Below, in pieces: positions 44,045-53,526 of a DNA stretch of 64,000 bases. Where the stretch lies: contig JAKSLH010000003.1 in assembly GCA_024401335.1 (NCBI GenBank), positions 62,001 through 126,000 of the forward strand. The letters run 5' to 3'. The stretch comes from Bacteroidales bacterium (lineage in GTDB: Bacteria > Bacteroidota > Bacteroidia > Bacteroidales > Marinilabiliaceae). How positions within the stretch are numbered: position 1 is the stretch's first letter; every line of letters begins with the position of its first letter. The position numbers were made by a program, and so were the translations under genes. Under the pieces are notes generated by a model. That model made no database searches. It was not told the origin of the DNA and saw only the letters and a list, made by a program, of their open reading frames with translations.

Positions 44045-44071
44045 ATATAATTGTCAATTATTTATTGTCAA

Positions 44072-45538
44072 TTACTTCTTCATGTATTCGTCCATTGAAG
44101 CAGCAGCCTTGCGACCATCACCCATTGCGAGGATTACAGTAGCACCACCACGAACAATGTCACCACCAGCAAATACATCATCCTTAGTTGTCTGGAGAGC
44201 GTCATTTGCCTCAAGAGTTCCCTTTGGAGTAGTATGAAGCTCTGGATGTGCAGTAGGAATAAGTGGGTTTGGAGATACACCTACACTCACTACAACCATA
44301 TCTGTATCAAGGAGAACTGTCTTGCCTTCTACAGCTACTGGACTACGACGACCTCTTTCGTCTGGCTCGCCAAGCTCCATAACCTGAAGTTCAACCTGCT
44401 TTACGCGACCCTTCTCGTCAGCGATGTACTGGATAGGGTTGTGAAGAAGCATGAACTCAATGCCTTCCTCCTGTGCGTGCTTGATCTCTTCCTTACGTGC
44501 TGGCATCTCGTCCATTGAACGACGATAGACAAGATATACATGTTCTGCACCAAGACGCTTAGCTGTACGAACTGAGTCCATAGCTGTGTTACCACCACCT
44601 ACAACTACAACGTTCTTGCCAAAGAATACTGGAGTATCCTTCTTAGGATCTGCTGCACCCATGAGATTAACACGTGTAAGGTACTCGTTTGAGCTCATGA
44701 TGCCGATTGAGTTCTCACCAGGGATGTTCATGAAGCGTGGAAGACCAGCACCGGAACCAACGAAGAAGCCCTTGAAGCCCTCTGCACGAAGATCGTCCAT
44801 TGTAGCTGTCTTGCCAACAATGAAATCTGGCTCAAACTTAACACCCATCTTACGCATATTCTCGATTTCTGCCTCAACGATTGAGTTTGGAAGACGGAAC
44901 TCAGGAATACCATACTTCAATACACCACCGATTTCATGAAGTGCCTCGAATACAGTTACATCATAACCCTTCTTTGCCATTTCACCTGCAAAAGTCAAAC
45001 CTGCAGGACCTGAACCGATTGACGCAACCTTGATGCCGTTTGATGCTGCCATTTCTGGTACTGCCATCTTGCCAGAGTTGCGCTCGTAGTCAGCAGCAAA
45101 ACGCTCGAGGTAACCGATTGCTACGGCTGCCTTCTTGCCCTTTGTATATGTACACTGGCTCTCACACTGCTTCTCCTGTGGACATACACGACCACATACT
45201 GCAGGAAGTGAACTTGTGTTCTTGATTGTCTTGATTGCCTCAGCAAATTCACCTCGCTCGATATTCTTGATGAACTTAGGAATGTTGATCTCAACTGGAC
45301 ACCCCTGCATACAGCCTGGGTTTGGACAGTCAAGACAACGCTTTGCCTCCTGCTGTGCCTGCTCGAGTGTCAAGCCTTCGTTAACCTCTACATACGACTT
45401 ATTGCGGATGTTAGGGTCAACCTCAGACATCTTAACACGCTCGATTGCCATACGATCTTTTGGAGAAATAGCCGAACGCAAATCTACACGCCAGCTTTCT
45501 TCACGCTCTGCTTTGAGCTTTTCTATATCTATAGCCAT
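44072..45538 (-). CDS. nfnB: NfnB / glutamate-synthase-small-subunit-like flavoprotein
   Basis: 488 residues. N-terminal Fe-S region with CLDCPNPGCMQGCPVEI and CGRVCPQEKQCESQC, FAD-binding GSGPAGLTFAG, NADPH-binding GGGNTAMDSVRTAKRLG and a C-terminal FAD motif GGDIVRGGAT. Alone it could be the small subunit of glutamate synthase (gltD-like). No large subunit is nearby, and an NfnA-type partner is immediately upstream. The better call is therefore the large subunit of NADH-dependent reduced-ferredoxin:NADP oxidoreductase, which bifurcates electrons between NAD and ferredoxin. Confidence 0.8.
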   Translation of the reverse strand: MAIDIEKLKAEREESWRVDLRSAISPKDRMAIERVKMSEVDPNIRNKSYVEVNEGLTLEQAQQEAKRCLDCPNPGCMQGCPVEINIPKFIKNIERGEFAEAIKTIKNTSSLPAVCGRVCPQEKQCESQCTYTKGKKAAVAIGYLERFAADYERNSGKMAVPEMAASNGIKVASIGSGPAGLTFAGEMAKKGYDVTVFEALHEIGGVLKYGIPEFRLPNSIVEAEIENMRKMGVKFEPDFIVGKTATMDDLRAEGFKGFFVGSGAGLPRFMNIPGENSIGIMSSNEYLTRVNLMGAADPKKDTPVFFGKNVVVVGGGNTAMDSVRTAKRLGAEHVYLVYRRSMDEMPARKEEIKHAQEEGIEFMLLHNPIQYIADEKGRVKQVELQVMELGEPDERGRRSPVAVEGKTVLLDTDMVVVSVGVSPNPLIPTAHPELHTTPKGTLEANDALQTTKDDVFAGGDIVRGGATVILAMGDGRKAAASMDEYMKK

Positions 45539-45579
45539 AATGGTCTAATTCTTAATTGTTAGTACTTTATCAGCTTCGA

Positions 45580-45635
45580 ATTTCGTAACTCGTATTTCGG
45601 ATTTCGTAATTCGTAACTCGTATTTCGTAATTACT
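45580..45635. repeat. Heptanucleotide tandem repeat between nfnA and nfnB
   Basis: Eight 7-bp units of type A(A/T)(T/C)TCGT: ATTTCGT, AACTCGT, ATTTCGG, ATTTCGT, AATTCGT, AACTCGT, ATTTCGT, AATTACT. An exact 18-bp repeat (45582-45599, 45610-45627) has period 28, which is four units. Two further ATTCTTA-type units occur at 45548-45561, nearer to the nfnB start. Confidence 0.8.
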
Positions 45636-46461
45636 TCTGTGCCGCCTTCCAAGCTTCCATTGCTTCTGCCTCTTCTGCACGGTAGCTTGCCATACGTGCC
45701 AACATACCGTCCCAGTCAACCTGATGTGCATCAAATTCAGGACCGTCAACACATACAAACTTGGTCTTGCCACCTACAGTAACACGACATGCACCACACA
45801 TACCTGTTCCGTCAACCATGATTGTATTCAAGCTGACTACAGTAGGGATGTCATATTTCTTTGTTGTGAGCGCACCAAACTTCATCATGATAGCTGGACC
45901 GATAACTACAGCCTCAGTAACCTTCTCCTTGGCAATGACGTCTTCCATACCTACAGTAACAACGCCCTGCTTTCCGTATGAACCATCGTCTGTCATGATA
46001 ATGACTTCATCTGCACTCTTACGAACCTCGTCCTCAAGAATGATAAGATCTTTTGTACGTGCTGCGAGAACTGCAACTACTCGATTGCCAGCTGCCTTGT
46101 GAGCCTGGATGATAGGGAGCAATGGAGCAACACCTACACCACCACCACATGCCAATACTGTGCCTTCCTGCTTCTCGATCTTTGTTGCCTGGCCAAGTGG
46201 ACCAACAACGTCTGTAATATAGTCACCTACATTGAGGTTGAAAAGCTTGTTTGTTGACACGCCAATACGCTGAACTACAAGTGTAATTGTGCCCTTTTCT
46301 ACATCGCTGCCTGCGATTGTCAAAGGAATGCGCTCGCCATCCTCACCTATACGTATGATTACGAAGTGACCTGCACGACGCGACTTGGCAATACGTGGAG
46401 CCTCCACAACGAACTTTGCTACATTAGCTGAAAAAAGTTCCTTACCAACGATTTTGTTCAT
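45631..46461 (-). CDS. nfnA: NfnA / sulfide dehydrogenase-like FAD-NAD subunit
   Basis: 276 residues. FAD domain with RRAGHFVIIRIG and IPLTIAG, NAD domain with [12 protein letters not shown], and a [2Fe-2S] site with CGACRVTVGGKTKFVC. The C-terminus (VDWDGMLARMASYRAEE) is typical of NfnA and absent from PyrK. It binds NAD(H) and passes electrons to NfnB. The two genes are separated by 92 bp containing the heptamer array. Its stop overlaps the end of the repeat. Confidence 0.82.
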   Translation of the reverse strand: MNKIVGKELFSANVAKFVVEAPRIAKSRRAGHFVIIRIGEDGERIPLTIAGSDVEKGTITLVVQRIGVSTNKLFNLNVGDYITDVVGPLGQATKIEKQEGTVLACGGGVGVAPLLPIIQAHKAAGNRVVAVLAARTKDLIILEDEVRKSADEVIIMTDDGSYGKQGVVTVGMEDVIAKEKVTEAVVIGPAIMMKFGALTTKKYDIPTVVSLNTIMVDGTGMCGACRVTVGGKTKFVCVDGPEFDAHQVDWDGMLARMASYRAEEAEAMEAWKAAQK

Positions 46462-46729
46462 AACTATGAGTATATTGTTTTCTTTATTATATACTTATTT
46501 ATATAAGTCTTGCAAATATGCTAATTTTTTCATCGCAATTGATTGCCGTGTGACAATTTATATATGTTCTAAACTAATTTCACAATGATGTTTAGTTTTA
46601 AACTGTAAGAACAATTTATTACGCGTTTTGATTTGATATACAAACACCGCTTTTGCCTTACTATTTGAAAGAAGAGCAAATATATTTACGTGTTTTGCGT
46701 AATTTTTGCATCGGCTATAGCTTTCTACT

Positions 46730-48037
46730 TCAAATGATGTCTTTCAACGGGTCTCTATATAGTTCTATCATTGCTGGTATCAACAACAGCCCTCTCATTG
46801 ACATGAACACTAAAAAGGCTATCCATAAGCCTGTATTCGACAATATCGGCACTAACACTACCAACGATATGATATACGCAATAGTGGCTCCAAATACAGA
46901 GTTCCTGAGCGGCTTTACACATGTACTTCCAAACATTATCCCGTCCATAATAAATGGAGCGAAACCTATAAGTGGCACTGCTATAATATAATACACATAA
47001 TCTGAAGCATACCGTAACACATCCTCCGATGGCTCAAATAATACTAGAATATCTTTCCACCATATCAAATAGATTGCCACATACGATATCGAGACGAATA
47101 ATGCCCACACAAACAATGTCTTACACGATTTTCTGAATCTGTCTATCGAACGCTCTCCGATAAACCTTCCGCTCAACGACTCTGCAGCAAATGCAACACC
47201 ATCAAACATATAGCTATACAAGGTGAATAGCTGCATCAATAAAGCATTTGTCGCGAGCGCTATATCTGAAATACCAGCCGCTACCTGCGTGAATACTGTA
47301 TAGGTGGTCGCCATGCAGAAGTTCCTTAGAAACACATCTCTATTGACCTTGAAAAACATCAACATCGACGGATCGTTCAACTTCTGTAATTCTAATGATG
47401 TGCCTTCTGAATACCTTCTTTTGTATATGATATATGCCAAAGCTACACTGGCATACTGTGAAACGACCGTTCCTAATGCTATTCCTTCTATCCCCATTCC
47501 CATTTTCATGGTAAAGAACAGACTGAATATTATATTGATAACATTGGTAAATATGGATATGTACAATGGCGTCTTGGAGTCTTGCATTCCAATGAACCAT
47601 CCATTAAAACTAAAAAGGGGTAGGGCAGCCGCCAAAGCATATAATCTTACCGATGTATATCGGCTCACAAGCTCCATGACATCTTGAGTTCCACCCATCA
47701 ATCTTACTGATACATTCTCTATGGGCACTTTTAACAGTAACATGACTGCAGCTATAGCAAAGGCTACAGTTAACGCTCTCATCAACAACTTCCGGGCCTC
47801 TTCCTTGTTTCCTGCACCATACGCCTGCGCTGTAAGCCCTGTCGTTCCCATCCTTAGGAACGCACAATTCATATATATAAAGTTGAATATCGTTGTTCCA
47901 ATAGCTACAGCCCCTATCATCACATCACCTCCAATGCGACCCGCTATTGCTATATCTGCCATGCCCAATAATGGTACTGTTATGTTGCTTAACGTGTTGG
48001 GGACGGCTAGTTTCAGTATGCTTTTGTTTATATTCAC
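46730..48037 (-). CDS. MATE-family efflux transporter
   Basis: 435 residues with twelve predicted membrane helices in two MatE repeats. The N-terminus ILKLAVPNTLSNITVPLLGM fits the DinF/NorM-like group, with CAFLRMGTTGLTAQAYG in the first repeat. It exports cationic compounds using Na+ or H+. The start is a GTG at 48037, the only one that keeps the conserved first helix. A perfect -7 element lies only 4 bp upstream, which points to a very short or absent leader. Confidence 0.9.
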   Translation of the reverse strand: MNINKSILKLAVPNTLSNITVPLLGMADIAIAGRIGGDVMIGAVAIGTTIFNFIYMNCAFLRMGTTGLTAQAYGAGNKEEARKLLMRALTVAFAIAAVMLLLKVPIENVSVRLMGGTQDVMELVSRYTSVRLYALAAALPLFSFNGWFIGMQDSKTPLYISIFTNVINIIFSLFFTMKMGMGIEGIALGTVVSQYASVALAYIIYKRRYSEGTSLELQKLNDPSMLMFFKVNRDVFLRNFCMATTYTVFTQVAAGISDIALATNALLMQLFTLYSYMFDGVAFAAESLSGRFIGERSIDRFRKSCKTLFVWALFVSISYVAIYLIWWKDILVLFEPSEDVLRYASDYVYYIIAVPLIGFAPFIMDGIMFGSTCVKPLRNSVFGATIAYIISLVVLVPILSNTGLWIAFLVFMSMRGLLLIPAMIELYRDPLKDII

Positions 48038-48041
48038 ACAT

Positions 48042-48049
48042 CAAAGTTA
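48042..48049 (-). promoter_or_regulatory. -7 element of the MATE gene
   Basis: TAACTTTG on the minus strand, a perfect consensus match, ending 4 bp before the GTG start codon. No clear -33 element was seen. Confidence 0.45.
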
Positions 48050-48184
48050 AATATTTTTTGGTTATGGGTAGGTCTTAACCATTAAAATATCATAAGTAGG
48101 CTCGTTTTATGTTAATCAAAATCAAACTGTTTTTTTATTAATCGGGAAACAACGAACTTCGCATTGTAATCGAACAAACTATAT

Positions 48185-48712
48185 ATGAGTTTTATAAAAA
48201 ATAAGATAGCTGTATATGCAAGCTTCTCTCTTGCTCTGGCATCTTGCTCCCAGTCATCTGAACTTATTTCTGTCTCTGTCCATGGACATGTGATAGGCGA
48301 AACTGATGACTCGTTTACTCTCGTTCAGGGTAACGACACTATCGTTCTTCCTAGCAATCCCGACATAAAGGCTAATAAGATTTTCTTACAAGACTCTGTC
48401 GTTGTTCGCTATTCTTCATGCGGCGATAATATAGTTGTCGATGACATAATACTTATCGCTCATAAACAGCCTCTTAACAATGTTGATGAACTGTTTATCG
48501 GATGCTGGAACGACAATGAGTCTAGAACAAAGATGACTTTCAACTCTGATCAGACTACTGACACTGCAGGTCAGCGCTGGCTTGTGCTTGGCAAGCATTT
48601 TTACCTTCAGACTGACAACCAGTCTCTTGAGTATGATATTGTTCGTGTAGATGCTCATACTATGATTCTATGCCACGCCGATCATACTCTACATATGCAC
48701 AGGGCTAATTAA
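48185..48712 (+). CDS. Hypothetical lipoprotein, possibly lipocalin-like
   Basis: 175 residues with lipobox ALASC (Cys21). The C-terminal part (IGCWNDNESRTKMTFNSDQT, WLVLGKHFYLQTDN) reads like the short barrel of lipocalin-like lipoproteins of Bacteroidetes, in which a Gly-x-Trp opens the first strand. No function is known. It is a single gene; the upstream spacer is shared with the divergent MATE gene. Confidence 0.7.
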   Translation: MSFIKNKIAVYASFSLALASCSQSSELISVSVHGHVIGETDDSFTLVQGNDTIVLPSNPDIKANKIFLQDSVVVRYSSCGDNIVVDDIILIAHKQPLNNVDELFIGCWNDNESRTKMTFNSDQTTDTAGQRWLVLGKHFYLQTDNQSLEYDIVRVDAHTMILCHADHTLHMHRAN

Positions 48713-48739
48713 AAGAGATATATCACTCTCCTATATTTT

Positions 48740-49204
48740 TCATTTTTCGAGGCTGCCTAGTTCTATGCTGAGCAGTCTCTTTTTTATCTCTACACCACCT
48801 GCATAACCGCCTATATCACCATTGGCTGATATTACTCTGTGACATGGGATGATTATTGCAATGGGATTTCGGTTATTTGCTTGACCTACTGCTCTCATTG
48901 CCTTGATATTACCTATCCTCCTTGCTTCTTCCTTATAACTTATCTGTTCACCATATCCTATCGTTTGTAAGGCCGCCCAACATCTCTTCTGAAACTCTGT
49001 TCCTGACACTTCTAGCTTAACATCAAATGTTCGCCTCTCTCCTTTGAAATACTCTTCTAGTTGTCTGATCACTTCTTCCGCAATCATAGATTGACCATAT
49101 GGATATTGCATTTCTGTAAATGACAGAATTCTTAATGCATCACCATTGGTCACGATATATAAGGGGCCTATAGGACTGTTATACTTTGTTTGTACCATCT
49201 CCAT
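48740..49204 (-). CDS. ogt: Methylated-DNA-protein cysteine methyltransferase
   Basis: 154 residues. The C-terminal domain carries the acceptor-cysteine motif IPCHRVI with GGYAGG downstream, and the DNA-reading helix region FQKRCWAALQTIGYGE and RAVGQANNRNP. It repairs O6-methylguanine by irreversible alkyl transfer to the active cysteine. The size without an AdaA domain fits Ogt/AGT. Confidence 0.95.
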   Translation of the reverse strand: MEMVQTKYNSPIGPLYIVTNGDALRILSFTEMQYPYGQSMIAEEVIRQLEEYFKGERRTFDVKLEVSGTEFQKRCWAALQTIGYGEQISYKEEARRIGNIKAMRAVGQANNRNPIAIIIPCHRVISANGDIGGYAGGVEIKKRLLSIELGSLEK

Positions 49205-49233
49205 TATTATATGCTCTCAAATATAGCCTTTTC

Positions 49234-49264
49234 TTGGTATATTAGTAATAAACTTATAAGTTTG
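49234..49264 (+). promoter_or_regulatory. Promoter of the DUF1294 gene
   Basis: -33 TTG (49234-49236), 20-bp spacer, perfect -7 TAAGTTTG (49257-49264), 18 bp before the ATG. Confidence 0.7.
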
Positions 49265-49282
49265 TCATAAAAACATATTTGT

Positions 49283-49561
49283 ATGACTTTTGATTATCCT
49301 ACTCTTATATTAATTGCCTTAGTTGCTATTAATCTCATTGCTTTTATAGCTTATGCGATAGACAAATATAAGGCCAAACACAACAAATGGCGTATATCAG
49401 AAGCGTCATTGCTTATTCTAGCTGCTATAGGTGGTAGCATAGGTGCCCTGACCGCAATGTACACACTCCGACATAAGACAAAACACCCACAATTCTATAT
49501 CGGCGTTCCTGTCATTCTTGTCCTGCAGATTACTGGCTGCTTATACTATCTTTTTGCATAG
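49283..49561 (+). CDS. DUF1294 small membrane protein
   Basis: 92 residues with three hydrophobic helices and the DUF1294 signatures FIAYAIDKYKAKHNKWRISE and GGSIGALTAMYTLRHKTKHP. Function unknown. Monocistronic, with its own promoter. Confidence 0.88.
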   Translation: MTFDYPTLILIALVAINLIAFIAYAIDKYKAKHNKWRISEASLLILAAIGGSIGALTAMYTLRHKTKHPQFYIGVPVILVLQITGCLYYLFA

Positions 49562-49669
49562 CTTTATGTCCATGTGTCTCTATATGACATTCATAGTTCA
49601 CATGCTTTAATAGCGGTGTATTTTTTCACAAATAGTATCAAACAACATCCAACGCATTTTATTTTCAAC

Positions 49670-49677
49670 TATATTTG
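49670..49677 (+). promoter_or_regulatory. -7 element of the amino-acid symporter gene
   Basis: Perfect TATATTTG 29 bp before the ATG at 49707; no good -33 element. Confidence 0.55.
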
Positions 49678-49706
49678 CACTAAATAAAGTAATAGAGAAT
49701 AAATTG

Positions 49707-51407
49707 ATGGACTTTTTAGCTAAATGGATAACGCAGTTTGAGGCATACATCAGTAGTCATCCTGTTTTCATTATAACTCTTTTAGGTACTGGTTTGTTCT
49801 TTACCATCTACCTCGGATTCCCACAAATACGCCTTTTTATTAAAGCTTTCCATGTATTACGTGGAAAATACGATAAGGTATCTGCCGAAGGTGATGCTTC
49901 TCATTTTCAGGCTCTTGCGACTGCTTTGTCTGGTACGATAGGTACCGGTAATATTGCCGGTGTTGCTCTTGCTATTCATCTTGGTGGTCCAGCCGCTCTT
50001 TTCTGGATGATGATCACTGCGCTCATTGGTATGGCTACCAAGTTTGTCGAGGTGACTCTGTCTCATAAATATCGCGTCAAACTCCCTGATGGAACAATGG
50101 CTGGTGGACCGATGTTCTATATGCGCGAACGACTGAATATAAAGCTCAAAAATGGTCGCCAGATACCAACAGGTAAAGTGATTGCATTCATATTTGCTGC
50201 CTCGACATTAATTGGTGCCTTTGGTACCGGATGTCTGCCTCAGATCAATAGCATTTCAACTGCTATGTTCAGCACTTTCGGTATTCCTCAGATGCTTGTT
50301 GGTGGTGTTCTGGCTATTATTCTGGCTTCTGTTATCTTTGGTGGCATCAAACGTATCGTAAAGGTTACCGAGAAACTTGTGCCTTTCATGGGCGTCGCAT
50401 ATTTCATCGGTGCTTTGGTTGTTGTAATATATCATTACGAAAATATCATCCCTGGCATTTGCTCTATTTTTGATAGCATGTTTACGGGTTCTGCCGCAAC
50501 AGGTGGTTTCTTGGGAGCTTCCGCATCTTTCGCTCTGTCACGTGGCGTCAATAGAGGTCTCTTCTCTAATGAGGCTGGACAGGGTTCTGCTCCTATCGCT
50601 CATGCTGCTGCTCGATGCAAAGAGCCTGCCGCAGAGGGTCTTGTCGCTCTGCTTGAACCTTTCATCGATACTGTTGTCATCTGTATGCTTACCGGTACAA
50701 TGATATTATCATCGGGCGTTTGGACCGAAAAGTTCGACAATAAGTTCCAGCAATCTGACATGCTCGTGCTTAATAATACATACTCTTGGGCTAAGGATGT
50801 CCGAAATGCTATCGACGATGAAGAACAATATTTCAATGGCTTGATGGTTGTGCGCAATGGTGTTGTTATTGACAAGATGGTTACTGTTATCAACTCCAAC
50901 TCTATCGCAGATGATGTGAATATTCTATGCAATGACGAGCCTTTCTCTGGCATGATCAATGTCATAAAGGGTACACCTATATTGCGAACTTCTGAGGGCG
51001 ATGAGATTGAGGTTTATGGTAAATCACTCATCCACAGCGCACCACTGACAATAAAAGCGTTCTCGTCAAGTTGGTTTGGAGACTTCGGCGAGTATATCGT
51101 GACACTCTCATTGCTTCTTTTCGCCTTTTCTACAACAATCGCTTGGAGCTATTATGGTGATAGAGCTTCGGTTTATCTTTTTGGACCAAAGGCTGTTGTT
51201 CCTTTCCGCGTCATCTATGTTGTGGGCTTCTTTATCGGCTCATTTACCGATACGGCGATTGTCTGGAGTATAGCGTCTATTGGCATCGTTTTCATGTCTA
51301 TGCCTAACCTTATAGGCATCTTGGCTCTTCATAAGGAAGTGAAGCAAGAAATGAAGAATTATATCGCCAACATGGATAATGGCATTGACTACGAAGAGGA
51401 AAAGTAA
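49707..51407 (+). CDS. Sodium:alanine/glycine symporter (AgcS family) with a large loop insert
   Basis: 566 residues from the ATG at 49707. AgcS motifs: GTGNIAGVALAIHLGGPAAL, MATKFVEVTLSHKYR, and SNEAGQGSAPIAHAAA. Usual members are about 450-500 residues. The extra length is a soluble segment of about 110 residues (about 350-455, WTEKFDNKFQQSDMLVLNNT to EVYGKSLIHSAPLTIKAF) between two membrane helices near the C-terminus. It imports alanine or glycine with Na+. The function of the insert is unknown. Confidence 0.9.
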   Translation: MDFLAKWITQFEAYISSHPVFIITLLGTGLFFTIYLGFPQIRLFIKAFHVLRGKYDKVSAEGDASHFQALATALSGTIGTGNIAGVALAIHLGGPAALFWMMITALIGMATKFVEVTLSHKYRVKLPDGTMAGGPMFYMRERLNIKLKNGRQIPTGKVIAFIFAASTLIGAFGTGCLPQINSISTAMFSTFGIPQMLVGGVLAIILASVIFGGIKRIVKVTEKLVPFMGVAYFIGALVVVIYHYENIIPGICSIFDSMFTGSAATGGFLGASASFALSRGVNRGLFSNEAGQGSAPIAHAAARCKEPAAEGLVALLEPFIDTVVICMLTGTMILSSGVWTEKFDNKFQQSDMLVLNNTYSWAKDVRNAIDDEEQYFNGLMVVRNGVVIDKMVTVINSNSIADDVNILCNDEPFSGMINVIKGTPILRTSEGDEIEVYGKSLIHSAPLTIKAFSSSWFGDFGEYIVTLSLLLFAFSTTIAWSYYGDRASVYLFGPKAVVPFRVIYVVGFFIGSFTDTAIVWSIASIGIVFMSMPNLIGILALHKEVKQEMKNYIANMDNGIDYEEEK

Positions 51408-51415
51408 TTTTTTCT

Positions 51416-51423
51416 TATCTTTG
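51416..51423 (+). promoter_or_regulatory. -7 element of the secreted protease gene
   Basis: Perfect TATCTTTG just after the symporter stop codon, 31 bp before the protease ATG. Confidence 0.6.
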
Positions 51424-51454
51424 AAGAATTCAAAAACGAACTTATTAGCTGTTT

Positions 51455-53518
51455 ATGAATTCTGTCAGATCACTATTATATACCTCTTTAATCTCTATAT
51501 CGTTAAATGCTGTAGCTCAGGATGTTGACTGGGTAACATTCCCTGCTGCATTTCAAGATAGAGAGATTGCTAAGGGACGACCATTCGTGTTTGCCAATTC
51601 ACACGCTACCGATCTTAATATATCTAATAGCGGTGTCTTTGAATCTTATTCAGACGGGACAATCTCTTGGACTATCGGTGTTCGTTCCGAATCATCACGC
51701 AACATAAATGTGACCTTGTCTGATGTCTTTTTAGGTCCTTCTGATGAGCTGAATATATATAGTCCTGACTCATCTTCATTTCAGTCATTTAGATACTATG
51801 ATGTGCCACAGAGTGGGGTAGTGCAGTCCCTCCCTATTCAGGGTGATTCATTGATTGTAAGCCTGCTGGCTTACGATATCCCTAACTCTTCTTTCAAGAT
51901 AAGCTCTGTCAATTGTGGCTTTATCAATCTACCAGAACACACTTCCCAGAGACATGGACACCTCAAGGCTAGTGCTGGTAGCTATGGTTCATCAGAAGAT
52001 TGTGAAGTCAACGTGTCATGTGACGACTCTTACGCTGAAATAAAACAGTCGGTATGTCGTCTTCTGATCAATGGCAATTCCTACGGCACAGGTACTCTGG
52101 TCAACAATACTCTGCAAGATGGTAAACCATACGTGATTACTGCTGCACACGTTGTTACCGACAATAAGATAACGTCGTGTCTTGCTCTTTTCAACTTTGA
52201 ATCTCCATTCTGCCAAGATATCGAACCTAACTCTTCATATATGGAGAAAATACAGGATGCAACACTGGTTGAAATCGACGAGACACGCGATATGGCTCTT
52301 CTATGCTTGTCTAGCGCGCCAGTTAGTGCATCCCGTCCTTACTGGAGCGGATGGAATTTATCTACCGATGTTTCTGGCATGGATAGATTCTACTGTATCC
52401 ATCATCCCTATGGTGACGTGAGAAAGGTTTCTATCGCAGATGCCGTGATGGCTAATACATCATATACATACGACAAAACAAATAGCGGAAAGGATTTCGA
52501 ACTGAACAACCACTGGCGTGTGATCAAATGGATATCTGGCACTACCGAAGGTGGCTCTTCAGGTAGTGGTTTGTTCGACAGTAACTTGCGTCTAATAGGC
52601 AGCCTTTCTGGTGGATTAGCTTCTTGTAGAAATGAGAAGAGTGACTACTATTGGATGCTGGCGAACAACTGGGATGTTTTAAAGACATATCTGGATCCAG
52701 CTAAGACGGGTGCGTTATCCATGAACGGTTGTTTCCTTAGTCCTGACATTATTATCAATGATTTTTCGGCTGGCAAGGAGACTCCTGTTCTAAAACTTAG
52801 ACCCGATGATCAAAAGGGATATATAGCAGGTCATAACTCTTACCATACAACTAAAATTTCTCAAAAAATGGGACAAGATGGCAGCGAAAGCTCTATCTAT
52901 GGTGTGTATCTATCTCCATTCGTTGCTCGTTCTGTTCATGATCAGAGTTTCTATATAACTATATGGAACGATAAAGATGGCGTGCCTGGCGATGTCATCA
53001 CTACAAAACAAGTGAACAACAAGTTGTTGAGCGCCAAGAAAATCTCATATCACGCTTTGCTTGACGGACCATGTAAGGTTCAGGGTACATATCATGTCGG
53101 CGTTGAATTCTCTTATAACACATCTGCTGTTGATACTCTCGCTTTCTACTGCCAAGAGGGTAGTGGTGCCCTGTTTTATGCCGATGAAAAATGGCAGAAG
53201 GCAACCGCATTCGGTAGCGAAAATGATCTAAGTCTTTTCATAGGTGTCAGATGCACGAAATCTACTAGTACACCTACATCAAACTCTCAAATAGACAATC
53301 TGACCATCAGACGTGTCAACCTTAATTCTTATCAGTTAAGTGGCTCATATATCAATCATATTAACGTGCTTGACATAACCGGACGTACAGTCGCTAACTA
53401 CAACATCAAAAACGAAATGGCGACTATCAGTCTTGATAGTTTTCCTTCCGGAATATACATAGTTGATGTCAACACTTCAGGTGGTAACCAATCATTTAAG
53501 GTGATCAACAGAAAGTAA
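51455..53518 (+). CDS. Secreted trypsin-like serine protease with type IX sorting domain
   Basis: 687 residues with a signal peptide ending AVAQ, then a beta-rich prodomain (about 25-170). The trypsin-like domain has the catalytic triad His in ITAAHVV, Asp in ETRDMALL and Ser in TEGGSSGSGLF, resembling lysyl-endopeptidase-type enzymes. A galactose-binding-like region follows. The C-terminus (INVLDITGRTVANYNIKN to SGIYIVDVN, ending FKVINRK) is a classical T9SS type A sorting signal, so the enzyme is exported through the type IX machinery. menA follows after 8 bp. Confidence 0.9.
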   Translation: MNSVRSLLYTSLISISLNAVAQDVDWVTFPAAFQDREIAKGRPFVFANSHATDLNISNSGVFESYSDGTISWTIGVRSESSRNINVTLSDVFLGPSDELNIYSPDSSSFQSFRYYDVPQSGVVQSLPIQGDSLIVSLLAYDIPNSSFKISSVNCGFINLPEHTSQRHGHLKASAGSYGSSEDCEVNVSCDDSYAEIKQSVCRLLINGNSYGTGTLVNNTLQDGKPYVITAAHVVTDNKITSCLALFNFESPFCQDIEPNSSYMEKIQDATLVEIDETRDMALLCLSSAPVSASRPYWSGWNLSTDVSGMDRFYCIHHPYGDVRKVSIADAVMANTSYTYDKTNSGKDFELNNHWRVIKWISGTTEGGSSGSGLFDSNLRLIGSLSGGLASCRNEKSDYYWMLANNWDVLKTYLDPAKTGALSMNGCFLSPDIIINDFSAGKETPVLKLRPDDQKGYIAGHNSYHTTKISQKMGQDGSESSIYGVYLSPFVARSVHDQSFYITIWNDKDGVPGDVITTKQVNNKLLSAKKISYHALLDGPCKVQGTYHVGVEFSYNTSAVDTLAFYCQEGSGALFYADEKWQKATAFGSENDLSLFIGVRCTKSTSTPTSNSQIDNLTIRRVNLNSYQLSGSYINHINVLDITGRTVANYNIKNEMATISLDSFPSGIYIVDVNTSGGNQSFKVINRK

Positions 53519-53526
53519 ACAAACCA

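Noticed and set aside
44072-45538. Glutamate synthase small subunit (gltD)
   Set aside because: No gltB is adjacent and an NfnA-type partner is. gltD remains possible if a large subunit occurs elsewhere in the genome.
45580-45635. CRISPR array
   Set aside because: The period is 7 bp, units are contiguous with no spacers, and no cas genes are present.
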